45,778 nucleotides of DNA from UMGS1696 sp964621165 (GTDB lineage Bacteria > Bacillota > Clostridia > Oscillospirales > CAG-272), in contig CAZULC010000017.1 of assembly GCA_964621165.1 (NCBI GenBank), positions 1 through 45,778 on the forward strand, given 5' to 3'. Both the position numbers and the translations under genes were made by a program. The notes below the pieces were generated by a model, which was not told where the DNA came from, did not search any database, and saw only the letters and a list, made by a program, of their open reading frames with translations. Shown here in pieces: positions 9,415 to 17,024 of this stretch; within the stretch, counting starts at the first letter, position 1; every line of letters starts with the position of its first letter.

Positions 9415-9443
9415 TTGCAATTTCAAGGAATTCGTGATAGAAT
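9415..9443 (+). promoter_or_regulatory. Promoter for rpsT
   Basis: TTGCAA at 9415-9420, 17 bases, TAGAAT at 9438-9443. The predicted leader to the rpsT start is about 90 bases. Confidence 0.7.
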
Positions 9444-9539
9444 TATAAAGTGTATGATAATGCTGTCCTGTACCCTCTCAGGCAGGGAAGCTTTGTATAC
9501 GGTAAATCGTATAAATTAATTTATATAGGAGAAAAATCA

Positions 9540-9803
9540 ATGCCCAATATTAAATCCGCTAAAAAGCGCGTTAAGGTTATTTCCACAAAGACTCTGCAGA
9601 ACAAGATGTTCAAGAGCCAGCTCAAGACCCAGGTTAAGAAGTACCTCGCATCCGTTCAGTCCGGCGACAAGACTGCGGCTGAGACCGAATACAAGGCAGT
9701 TGTAAAGAAACTCGACCAGGCAGTAGCCAAGGGAATCCTTCACAAGAACAACGCCGCACACAAAAAGAGCCAGTTCACACTGATGCTCGCAAAGATGGCG
9801 TAA
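9540..9803 (+). CDS. rpsT: 30S ribosomal protein S20
   Basis: An 87-residue, very basic protein beginning MPNIKSAKKRVKVI, the family signature, with HKNNAAHKKSQF near the C-terminus. S20 binds 16S rRNA early in assembly of the small subunit. The start is the ATG at 9540, placed behind AGGAG. A longer in-frame reading from 9450 lacks a ribosome site and adds residues foreign to S20. It is monocistronic, with its own promoter and terminator. Confidence 0.97.
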   Translation: MPNIKSAKKRVKVISTKTLQNKMFKSQLKTQVKKYLASVQSGDKTAAETEYKAVVKKLDQAVAKGILHKNNAAHKKSQFTLMLAKMA

Positions 9804-9818
9804 GTCAAAAGTCAACAG

Positions 9819-9853
9819 GTCTCCGTACCCAACCCAGTGCGGAGGCTTTTTTG
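9819..9853 (+). terminator. rpsT terminator
   Basis: Stem CTCCG at 9821-9825 with CGGAG at 9840-9844, followed by a T-rich run, starting 18 bases after the rpsT stop. Confidence 0.65.
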
Positions 9854-10015
9854 TATCATGCGGGGACTTCCCCACTGCGGGAAAACAGAATAACAAAAAA
9901 ATGCCTGCTCACTGACTTTTTACACTTTTTTTATGCTGGGTTATTTATTTTACGCGAATTTTATGGTATACTATTTTTTGTACCTTATAATTTGCACGGA
10001 AGGACCGCTTTTATT

Positions 10016-10645
10016 ATGAACGAAGAAAAAAACATACAGCCTGTAAATGATGTCTCACCAAAGAAAAAGAAAAAAGAACAGAAAGAACCGTTTTCGCTGG
10101 CGGTTTCGATTTACGACCTTGCTGAAATGATTGCCGTAACTTCAATCGGAATCATGCTTCTGTTTTCCTTTATACTGCGGCTCAACGTTGTCGACGGTAT
10201 ATCAATGGAGCAGACCCTCTACGACAATCAGTTTCTCGCGGTGTGGGAGCTTGGATACGAGCCTGAGGCGGGGGATATCGTAATCATACACGACCAGAAC
10301 GCCGCTCCCTATGACCACCCAATCGTCAAGCGTGTTATCGCAACCGGCGGTCAGACCGTTGACATCGACTTCAACACATGGACACTGACTGTGGACGGCG
10401 AGGTAATAGACGAACCCTACCGTTATCTCGACCCGGCCTCCGGTACGCTCACGGTGGAATATTCCCTGCCGATTACTTTAAAGGAAAACGAAATTTTTGT
10501 CATGGGGGACAACCGCAACCATTCAGCCGACAGCCGGCAGATTGAAATAGGTCCGGTGGACGAGAGATGCGTGGTGGGCAAGGCGTTCATGCGGATTTTC
10601 CCGATTGACGAGATCACAGTGTTCAGTAACCCGCGAAAAGACTGA
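10016..10645 (+). CDS. lepB: Signal peptidase I
   Basis: A 209-residue type I signal peptidase. A lysine-rich cytoplasmic N-terminus (KKKKK near 16-20) precedes one membrane anchor (about 36-56). The catalytic Ser63 is in VDGISMEQTL and the general base Lys105 is in HPIVKRVIATGG. MGDNRNHSADSR is the box-E signature. It cuts signal peptides of secreted proteins on the outer membrane face. The ATG at 10016 sits behind GGAAGGA, which is preferred over an in-frame start at 9851. It opens the lepB-rbgA-rnhB-yraN cluster common in Clostridia. Confidence 0.95.
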   Translation: MNEEKNIQPVNDVSPKKKKKEQKEPFSLAVSIYDLAEMIAVTSIGIMLLFSFILRLNVVDGISMEQTLYDNQFLAVWELGYEPEAGDIVIIHDQNAAPYDHPIVKRVIATGGQTVDIDFNTWTLTVDGEVIDEPYRYLDPASGTLTVEYSLPITLKENEIFVMGDNRNHSADSRQIEIGPVDERCVVGKAFMRIFPIDEITVFSNPRKD

Positions 10646-10687
10646 TTTCACGGAAAACTTCATTAAAGAATTACACGAGAGGTGCAT

Positions 10688-11632
10688 ATGCCTTCACAGA
10701 CAATACAGTGGTTCCCCGGTCACATGGCGAAAACCCGCCGGCTCATCAAGGAAAACCTGACTCAGGTTGACATTGTGATAGAGCTGCTTGACGCGAGAAT
10801 CCCGAAAAGCTCTAAAAATCCCGAAATCGACAGGCTCTGCGGCGACAAGCCCAAGCTGATTCTCATGACCAAGTCCTCCCTCGCAAACCCGAACGAGACC
10901 TCCGCATGGGTGAAGTACTACTCCGGCGGAAAGACAAAGGCCCTTGCGGTGGACACAATACGGGGGGACGGAATCAAAAATATAGCTCCGACCGTGCGGG
11001 AAATCCTCGCCGACAAATTAAAGCGTTACGAGGAGCGCGGGATGAAAGGGAGAGCCGTCCGGGCTATGATTGTGGGAATCCCAAACGTGGGCAAGTCGTC
11101 CCTTGTAAATAAGCTCTGCGGCGGCAAAAAGGCAAAAGTCGAGGACCGGCCCGGGGTGACTATGGCAAAGCAGTGGGTCTCTACAAATATCGGAATAGAT
11201 CTGCTCGACATGCCCGGAATCCTCGCGCCAAAGTTTGATGACAGAATCATCGGCGAAAACTTAGCCTTCACGGGTGCAATACGGGACGCGATTTTGGACT
11301 CGGAAGAGCTGGCTTCACTTCTCTGCACACGTCTGTACCAGAACGAAGAACCGCTGTTCTGTGCGAGATACAAGCTTGAGCCGGACTCCCTCGAGGGCAT
11401 GAACGGGTACGAAATTCTGTGCGCGGTGGCGAAAAAGAGGGGATTTTTGCTCTCCGGCGGTGAGCTTAACACGGAAAGAGCGGCCGGAATAGTACTCGAC
11501 GAGTTCAGAGAAGCCAAAATCGGTCGCATCACCCTTGAAAAAGCACCTGACGGCAAAAAAGTAAACTCAACCGAAAGCAAGCCTGCCGAAAATTCACGCG
11601 AATCCGATAATCCGGAGGGCACAGATGCTTGA
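10688..11632 (+). CDS. rbgA: Ribosome biogenesis GTPase RbgA/YlqF
   Basis: A 314-residue circularly permuted GTPase for late 50S subunit assembly. It starts with QWFPGHMAKTRR (HMAK motif). The G4 region comes first (LMTKSS), then the P-loop GIPNVGKSSLVNKL, the G2 segment RPGVTMAKQW and G3 DMPG. The start is the ATG at 10688 behind GAGAGG; a GTG two codons upstream is less likely. It overlaps rnhB by 8 bases. The G4 motif is unusual: the family norm NKxD is TKSS here, so the Asp that normally reads the guanine base is Ser. Confidence 0.93.
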   Translation: MPSQTIQWFPGHMAKTRRLIKENLTQVDIVIELLDARIPKSSKNPEIDRLCGDKPKLILMTKSSLANPNETSAWVKYYSGGKTKALAVDTIRGDGIKNIAPTVREILADKLKRYEERGMKGRAVRAMIVGIPNVGKSSLVNKLCGGKKAKVEDRPGVTMAKQWVSTNIGIDLLDMPGILAPKFDDRIIGENLAFTGAIRDAILDSEELASLLCTRLYQNEEPLFCARYKLEPDSLEGMNGYEILCAVAKKRGFLLSGGELNTERAAGIVLDEFREAKIGRITLEKAPDGKKVNSTESKPAENSRESDNPEGTDA

Positions 11633-12293
11633 CTTGACTTTTGACGAACAATATTCTCGAGATTACGGCACTGTCTGCGGTGTTGACGAAGCCGGACGTG
11701 GACCTCTCGCCGGACCTGTTGCCGCAGGAGCCGTGGTTTTGCCCGAGGGCTGCGTGATCGAGGGGCTTGACGACTCGAAAAAGCTCAGCGAAAAAAAACG
11801 GGAGCTGCTTTACGGCGAAATAATAACAAAAGCCCTCGGCTGGTCGGTAAAGCTGTGCTCAAACGAAGAAATCGACCGTATAAATATATTGAACGCGTCC
11901 CTGCTTGCAATGAAGCAGGCTGTGGATGAAATCCGAAAAATGCTGGCTGAGTCCCATCCTGAGGTGAAAATCGGCGTGGTACTGCTCGACGGTAACCGCA
12001 ATACCGACTTCGACCTCCCGTCCTTCACCATAGTCAAAGGCGACGGAAAATCCCAGTCCATAGCGGCGGCGTCGGTCCTGGCAAAGGTAACACGGGACAG
12101 ACTGATGCTTGAAATGGATAAAAAGTACCCCCAATACAACTTCAAAAAGCACAAGGGCTACCCCACAATCGAGCACAAGCTGGCGCTCTACAAATACGGA
12201 CCCTGCGAAATCCACCGACAGTCCTTCCTCAGCTTCCTCGAGCGGGACCATGATAAGCTGGCATCTCTTGCGGCAAAGGAAGAGGACGAATGA
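11625..12293 (+). CDS. rnhB: Ribonuclease HII
   Basis: A 222-residue RNase HII that removes ribonucleotides from DNA. CGVDEAGRGPLAGPV carries the catalytic Asp21-Glu22 pair, LLDGNRN carries the third acidic residue, and the fourth lies in AKVTRDRLM. The segment YPQYNFKKHKGYPT is also typical. It overlaps rbgA at its start and yraN at its end (ATGA), indicating translational coupling within one operon. Confidence 0.95.
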   Translation: MLDLTFDEQYSRDYGTVCGVDEAGRGPLAGPVAAGAVVLPEGCVIEGLDDSKKLSEKKRELLYGEIITKALGWSVKLCSNEEIDRINILNASLLAMKQAVDEIRKMLAESHPEVKIGVVLLDGNRNTDFDLPSFTIVKGDGKSQSIAAASVLAKVTRDRLMLEMDKKYPQYNFKKHKGYPTIEHKLALYKYGPCEIHRQSFLSFLERDHDKLASLAAKEEDE

Positions 12294-12706
12294 AAAGCTA
12301 CGACATAGGGCTTGCGGGGGAGGAATCGGCGGCTCTGTTTCTCGAAAAGTCCGGCTACACCATAAAAGGCAGGCGTGTGCGGGTGGGACGGTCGGAAATT
12401 GACATAATCGCTGAGGACGGGGACTACATAATCTTCGCCGAGGTCAAAACACGACGGGTCTCACCTGACGAAAAAACCTCTCCCGCTTCCGCAGTTGACG
12501 AAAAAAAGCAGGGCTATCTTGTGCGCGGGGTGGAGGAGTATCTTTCGGCAAACAAAACGGAAAAGTTCGTGCGGATAGACGTAATCGAGGTTCTTGTTTC
12601 AGCAGACAGCGATAACTATACCCCGCTTGAAATCCGCCACATCAAAAACGCCGTGAAGAGAAACGGGAAGTTTTCCCTTAAGGAAAGCCGGAAAAAGCAT
12701 TTCTGA
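12290..12706 (+). CDS. yraN: YraN family (UPF0102) endonuclease-like protein
   Basis: A 138-residue protein with the YraN order: GLAGEESAALFLEKSGYTI, then EIDIIAEDGDYIIFAEVKTR. This is the restriction-endonuclease-like PD-(D/E)xK core (E-D-ExK). The cellular role is uncertain; the family usually neighbours rnhB. The start overlaps the rnhB stop by four bases. Confidence 0.92.
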   Translation: MKSYDIGLAGEESAALFLEKSGYTIKGRRVRVGRSEIDIIAEDGDYIIFAEVKTRRVSPDEKTSPASAVDEKKQGYLVRGVEEYLSANKTEKFVRIDVIEVLVSADSDNYTPLEIRHIKNAVKRNGKFSLKESRKKHF

Positions 12707-12749
12707 GCCCCCGCGAGAAACTTTACTACATTATAACAGAGGTAACAAC

Positions 12750-13703
12750 ATGAAGCTTATAGACTTGCACTGCGACACGGCTGACGAAATCTACCACATG
12801 CACGAGGGACTGAAGTCAAACGGGTGTCATGTCTCCCTCGACAAGGCTCTGGCGTTTGACAAATATCTCCAGTGCTACGCTGTGTTCACTTCCCCCGATT
12901 TATCCGACGGCGAGGGCTGGGAGGAATTTCTGAAAATCCGCGAAAACCTGCTCTTGGAGTTCGAAAAAAACGGAGTCGCGTTTATCAAATCAAAGGAAGA
13001 CTTGGAAAACTTCGCCCAAAGCGGCAGCAGATTCGGCGGGATTTTAACGGTTGAGGACGTGCGCATACTGGACGGAAAAATCGAGCGTGTGCAAGAATTA
13101 TACGACCTCGGTGTGAGAATCGTGACTCCGCTGTGGGGCGGGAAAACTATAATCGGCGGATCCCACGACACGGACGAGGGTCTGACGGAATTCGGGCGTG
13201 CGGCAGTGCGTGAGATGGCAAAGGTTGGCATAATTTCCGATATTTCCCACGCTTCATTTAAGTCGGCTGACGAAATCATGGACATATGCGAGGACTGCGG
13301 CGTCTCTCCCGTTGCGACACACATGAATTCCTACGAAGTCTGCCCGGTAAGCCGTAACCTGACCGATGAGCGATACTTGCGTCTAACGAAGCTCGGCGGT
13401 ATTGCGGGAGTGTCGCTGTGTCCGCCCCACCTGACCACAAAGCCGGAAAAGTCCCGCCACGGCTCGGAGTACGTCCCCCTTAAGGCAATCGCTCCCCATT
13501 TTGAGCACTACAATACCCTTGTCCCCGGAAAGGTATGCTTCGGCTGCGACCTCGACGGCACGGGACTTCCACGCGGTATCGGCGCGGTAGACGGACTTGG
13601 ACGTGCGTTCAATATTCTGCTTGAAGCGGGCTTCGGTGATGATGAGATGGAAGACATCCGCTGGAACACGGCGTACTCGTTCCTTCTGGCAAACCTGAGA
13701 TAA
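12750..13703 (+). CDS. Membrane dipeptidase (peptidase M19)
   Basis: A 317-residue TIM-barrel zinc dipeptidase. The N-terminal metal site is LIDLHCDT, the bridging Glu lies in LTVEDVR, and later His ligands lie in SDISHASF and VATHMNS. The substrate-site region CFGCDLDGTGLPRG is typical. Family members cleave dipeptides, often with D-residues. No signal peptide is seen, so it is probably cytoplasmic. A GAGG ribosome site precedes the ATG, and the stop overlaps the next gene (TAATG). Confidence 0.92.
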   Translation: MKLIDLHCDTADEIYHMHEGLKSNGCHVSLDKALAFDKYLQCYAVFTSPDLSDGEGWEEFLKIRENLLLEFEKNGVAFIKSKEDLENFAQSGSRFGGILTVEDVRILDGKIERVQELYDLGVRIVTPLWGGKTIIGGSHDTDEGLTEFGRAAVREMAKVGIISDISHASFKSADEIMDICEDCGVSPVATHMNSYEVCPVSRNLTDERYLRLTKLGGIAGVSLCPPHLTTKPEKSRHGSEYVPLKAIAPHFEHYNTLVPGKVCFGCDLDGTGLPRGIGAVDGLGRAFNILLEAGFGDDEMEDIRWNTAYSFLLANLR

Positions 13704-14488
13704 TGCCGCTGTACGCTATAGGGGATTTGCACCTTCCCTCAAGCCGGGGCAAGGGTATGGAGAAGTTCGGTGGTCGGTGGCGGAACCACGTTGAGAAGCT
13801 GAAATCCCGCTGGAACGCCATTGTGGAAAAGAGCGACACGGTTGTGATTCCCGGTGACTTTTCGTGGGGCATGACCCTCGATGAATGCGCCGATGACTTC
13901 CGCTTTCTCGATTCTCTGAACGGGCGAAAAATTCTCTTAAAGGGCAACCACGACTACTGGTGGAGCAGTCCGGCAAAGATTAACGCGTTTTTTGTCGAAA
14001 ACGGGATTGAATCCGTGGAAATCCTGCAGAACGGCGCGAAATCAGTTGAGCTTGACTCCGGCAGGGTGGTAATCTGCGGCTCCCGGGGGTGGTTCGTCGA
14101 GGAACGCCTGCAAAAACAGAATAAGAACAGCCAGACCATCGCCGACTGGGGGAAGATGATAAACCGGGAGTGTCTGCGTTTACGTCTGTCACTTGACGAG
14201 GGAATGAGACTGCTGGGGGGAATAAACGACAGCGGTGTGACGGATGAATCATGCAAAAACGTCAGCGAATCGGGCGAAATCTTCCTATTCATGCACTTTC
14301 CGCCAAAGTTCAGCGGGTTCGTCTGTCCTGAGATTATCTCGGTGATAAAGGAGTATCCGGTGAAGCGGGTCTTTTTCGGCCACATCCACGGAAAGTACGC
14401 AATTCCATCATACGAGGACTACGACGGACTGAGGCTGGAACTTGTCTCGGCGGACTTTCTCGATTTTTACCCCAAAAAAGTGAAATAA
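13703..14488 (+). CDS. Calcineurin-like metallophosphoesterase
   Basis: A 261-residue protein with the dimetal phosphoesterase motifs in order: IGDLHLP, GDFSWGM, GNHDYWW, HFPPKF and FGHIHG. All metal ligands appear present. The substrate is unknown; the family includes phosphodiesterases and nucleotidases. The start overlaps the M19 gene stop by one base, so the two are probably co-translated. Confidence 0.9.
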   Translation: MPLYAIGDLHLPSSRGKGMEKFGGRWRNHVEKLKSRWNAIVEKSDTVVIPGDFSWGMTLDECADDFRFLDSLNGRKILLKGNHDYWWSSPAKINAFFVENGIESVEILQNGAKSVELDSGRVVICGSRGWFVEERLQKQNKNSQTIADWGKMINRECLRLRLSLDEGMRLLGGINDSGVTDESCKNVSESGEIFLFMHFPPKFSGFVCPEIISVIKEYPVKRVFFGHIHGKYAIPSYEDYDGLRLELVSADFLDFYPKKVK

Positions 14489-14532
14489 AGTGCGGATTCA
14501 CAGAAAATTCATATTATTTTTAGTAATAATTA

Positions 14533-14561
14533 TTGACAAGACGGGGAAATAATTGTACAAT
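14533..14561 (+). promoter_or_regulatory. Promoter for tig
   Basis: Perfect TTGACA at 14533-14538, 17-base spacer, TACAAT at 14556-14561, about 50 bases upstream of tig. Confidence 0.85.
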
Positions 14562-14614
14562 ATAGAGAGTTATGGGAAAATACATTCAAGTTATATAAAG
14601 CAAGGAGAAACAAT

Positions 14615-15931
14615 ATGAGCCTGAAATCACAGGAAACAATTGCAGCAAATCAGCAGAAGATTACATTCGACGTGGACCGCGCCACCTTTGATGCTGCAGT
14701 AAACAAGGTTTACCAGAAGCAGGTGAAAAACATCACCCTTCCCGGCTTCCGCAAAGGCAAAGCTCCCCGCGCGCTTATCGAGAAGATGTACGGCAAGGAA
14801 GTGTTCTACGAGGACGCCGTCAACGAAATCATTCCCGACGCCTACACAGAAGCTGCAAAGGACGAGAGCCGCGTTATAGTCAGCCGTCCCGAGTTCAACG
14901 TTGAAACAATCGACGAAAACGGCGTAGTTCTGACGGCCACCTACTTCACAAAGCCAGAGGTTGAAATCGCCGACTATCTCGGAATCCCCGTTGAAAAGAC
15001 AGTCGAACACGCAACCGACAAGGAAGTCGAGGATGAGCTTGAGAGAGTACAGAGCCGCAACTCAAGAATGATTGACATCACGGACCGTCCCGCCGAAAAC
15101 GGGGATCTGGTAACAATCGACTTCGAGGGCTTTGTTGACGGAGTTCCCTTCGAGGGCGGCAAGGCTGAGGGCCACCAGCTCAAGCTCGGCTCCGGTCAGT
15201 TCATCCCCGGATTTGAAGAGCAGGTCATCGGTCACGCAATCGACGACAAGTTTGACGTAAACGTAACATTCCCCGCTGACTACCATGAAGCAAGCCTCGC
15301 CGGAAAGGAAGCCGTATTCAAGTGCGCACTTAACGCAATCAAGTTCAACGAGCTGCCTGAGCTTAACGACGAATTCGCAAAGGAAGCCTCCGAGTTCGAC
15401 ACCCTCGCCGAATACAAGGCTGACATCAGGGCCAAAATCGAGGAAACTCACGCAAAGCACGCCGACAATCAGGTTGACGAAGCACTCATCAAGGCTCTTA
15501 TCGAAAAGCTGCAGGGCGACATTCCCGTATGCATGTACGAAAACGAAACCGAGAACCTTGTCCGCGACTACGACAACCGTCTGAAAATGAACGGACTGGA
15601 TCTGGCAACCTACTTCAAGTACACCGGAATGGACCTCGACAAACTCCGCGAACAGATGAGACCCGACGCCGAGAGACAGGTAAAGATGCGTCTTGCGCTT
15701 GAAAAGATTGCCGCTCTCGAGAACCTTTCCGTAAATGACGAGGAAATCGAAGAGGAATACAAGAGACTTGGCGGAGCGTACAACATGGAGCTTGACAAAA
15801 TCAAGGAAGCCGTTGATTCTTCCGCCATCGCCGAGGACCTCAAGGTTAAGAAAGCCGTTGACCTCATCCGCGAAAAGGCTGTCATCACCGAAAAGGAAGC
15901 AGAAGCTCCTGCAGAAGCAAAGGCTGAATAA
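14615..15931 (+). CDS. tig: Trigger factor chaperone / peptidyl-prolyl isomerase
   Basis: A 438-residue protein. The ribosome-binding domain has the signature LPGFRKGKAPRALIEKMYG. The FKBP-like PPIase domain has ENGDLVTIDFEGFVDG and GSGQFIPGFEEQ, and a helical C-terminal chaperone domain ends in an Ala/Glu-rich tail. It docks at the peptide exit tunnel and folds nascent chains. AAGGAG precedes the ATG. The order tig-clpP-clpX links folding to degradation and is common in bacteria. Confidence 0.97.
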   Translation: MSLKSQETIAANQQKITFDVDRATFDAAVNKVYQKQVKNITLPGFRKGKAPRALIEKMYGKEVFYEDAVNEIIPDAYTEAAKDESRVIVSRPEFNVETIDENGVVLTATYFTKPEVEIADYLGIPVEKTVEHATDKEVEDELERVQSRNSRMIDITDRPAENGDLVTIDFEGFVDGVPFEGGKAEGHQLKLGSGQFIPGFEEQVIGHAIDDKFDVNVTFPADYHEASLAGKEAVFKCALNAIKFNELPELNDEFAKEASEFDTLAEYKADIRAKIEETHAKHADNQVDEALIKALIEKLQGDIPVCMYENETENLVRDYDNRLKMNGLDLATYFKYTGMDLDKLREQMRPDAERQVKMRLALEKIAALENLSVNDEEIEEEYKRLGGAYNMELDKIKEAVDSSAIAEDLKVKKAVDLIREKAVITEKEAEAPAEAKAE

Positions 15932-16191
15932 TTTCCCGCCGAATATCTCAGGTAAGGGATATTCCCACGTTTCATGAATAAAATATTACGCATATAATGA
16001 GCAATGCATCCGCTGTCAGAGGAAACTCCGGTGGCGGTTTTCCCTATTACAGCAAAATTAGCGCAAATTGTTAATAATCCGTGAAAATTATGCGTTTTCT
16101 GAAATCAGGAAATAATCAAAACCGTATAGGGCATAATTTACGGGATATATAATAAAGAAAAAATACATTCGTATATACAAGGAGGATTTAT

Positions 16192-16776
16192 ATGGCACTT
16201 GTTCCAATGGTAGTACAGCAGACCTCACACGGTGAGCGTTCCTACGATATTTACTCACGCCTCTTAAACGACAGAATAGTTTTCCTCGCCGACGAGGTTA
16301 ACGACACAACCGCGTCCCTTGTGGTGGCACAGCTTTTGTTCCTTGAAGCCGAGGACCCGGACAAGGACATCTCGCTCTACATCAACTCCCCCGGAGGTTC
16401 GGTCAGCGCGGGCATGGCAATCTACGACACAATGAACTTCATCAAATGCGACGTTTCCACAATCTGCATGGGCATGGCGGCTTCAATGGGTGCGTTCCTG
16501 CTCTCATCCGGCGCGAAGGGAAAGAGACTTGCTCTCCCCAACAGCGAAATCATGATTCACCAGCCCCTCGGCGGAATGCAGGGTCAGGCGACGGACATCA
16601 AGATTCACGCCGACCACATTCTGAAAACCCGCGAAACCTTAAACTCCATCCTCGCGAAGAACACGGGCAAGCCCATTGACATAATCAAGGCGGACACAGA
16701 GCGCGACAACTTCATGACAGCCGACGAAGCCTGCGCCTACGGTCTTATCGACAAGGTAATCGAGCACCGTCCGTAA
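16192..16776 (+). CDS. clpP: ATP-dependent Clp protease proteolytic subunit
   Basis: A 194-residue serine protease. The catalytic triad is Ser98 (GMAASMGAF), His123 (MIHQPLGG) and Asp172 (TERDNF). The oxyanion-hole motif is SPGGSVSAG. It forms the barrel that degrades proteins fed by ClpX. The N-terminus VPMVVQQ fits processed ClpP. A perfect AAGGAGG ribosome site precedes it. The 260-base gap from tig holds a hairpin near 15942-15965 (GAATATC/GATATTC) and AT-rich sequence with possible -10 boxes, but no convincing CtsR or HrcA operator. Confidence 0.97.
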   Translation: MALVPMVVQQTSHGERSYDIYSRLLNDRIVFLADEVNDTTASLVVAQLLFLEAEDPDKDISLYINSPGGSVSAGMAIYDTMNFIKCDVSTICMGMAASMGAFLLSSGAKGKRLALPNSEIMIHQPLGGMQGQATDIKIHADHILKTRETLNSILAKNTGKPIDIIKADTERDNFMTADEACAYGLIDKVIEHRP

Positions 16777-16857
16777 TTATACGACAGCGACAGATGAAAA
16801 AGTACTGAGATGATTTTAAATCGTTAGTCATCCAATGCTTCTTCCGCACACGACTTA

Positions 16858-16886
16858 TTGAAAGGTAAACGCGTGAAAGATATAAT
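16858..16886 (+). promoter_or_regulatory. clpX: Internal promoter for clpX
   Basis: TTGAAA at 16858-16863, a 17-base spacer and TATAAT at 16881-16886, in the clpP-clpX gap. The predicted transcript start is near 16893, giving a leader of about 130 bases. Confidence 0.7.
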
Positions 16887-16918
16887 TTATTCTAATTTGC
16901 AGTGAGCTTCTTTCACGC
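16871..16918. repeat. Perfect 10-bp inverted repeat spanning the clpX promoter
   Basis: GCGTGAAAGA at 16871-16880 and its exact reverse complement at 16909-16918. The left arm fills the end of the promoter spacer and the right arm lies just after the predicted start site. It could be a bipartite operator for a regulator of clpX, or a terminator-like hairpin for clpP read-through transcripts. No T-run follows. Confidence 0.6.
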
Positions 16919-16919
16919 T

Positions 16920-17009
16920 AAAGAATTCCTTTGAAAACGGGACCCACCATTTTCAATCGGATTTCAGCCGACCGGAATTCTTTCATAACAATTTGAGCCG
17001 CATTGCGGC
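16920..17009 (+). ncRNA. Structured 5' leader of clpX (candidate cis-regulatory RNA)
   Basis: Complementary arms predict a three-way junction. P1 is AAAGAATTCC (16920-16929) with GGAATTCTTT (16974-16983). P2 is TTGAAAA (931-937) with TTTTCAA (950-956), loop CGGGACCCACCA. P3 is TCGG (957-960) with CCGA (968-971). A further hairpin, GCCGC-ATT-GCGGC (16997-17009), ends two bases before the ACTGGAG ribosome site. No known riboswitch class was recognised. Folding is read by eye only. Confidence 0.5.
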
Positions 17010-17024
17010 AACTGGAGAATTAAA

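Noticed and set aside
9450..9539. Longer start for ribosomal protein S20
   Set aside because: The extra residues are not S20-like and lack a ribosome site. The ATG at 9540 has AGGAG and the family N-terminus.
15932..16191. CtsR or HrcA (CIRCE) operator upstream of clpP
   Set aside because: I searched by eye for the GGTCAAA repeats and the TTAGCACTC dyad; neither is present.
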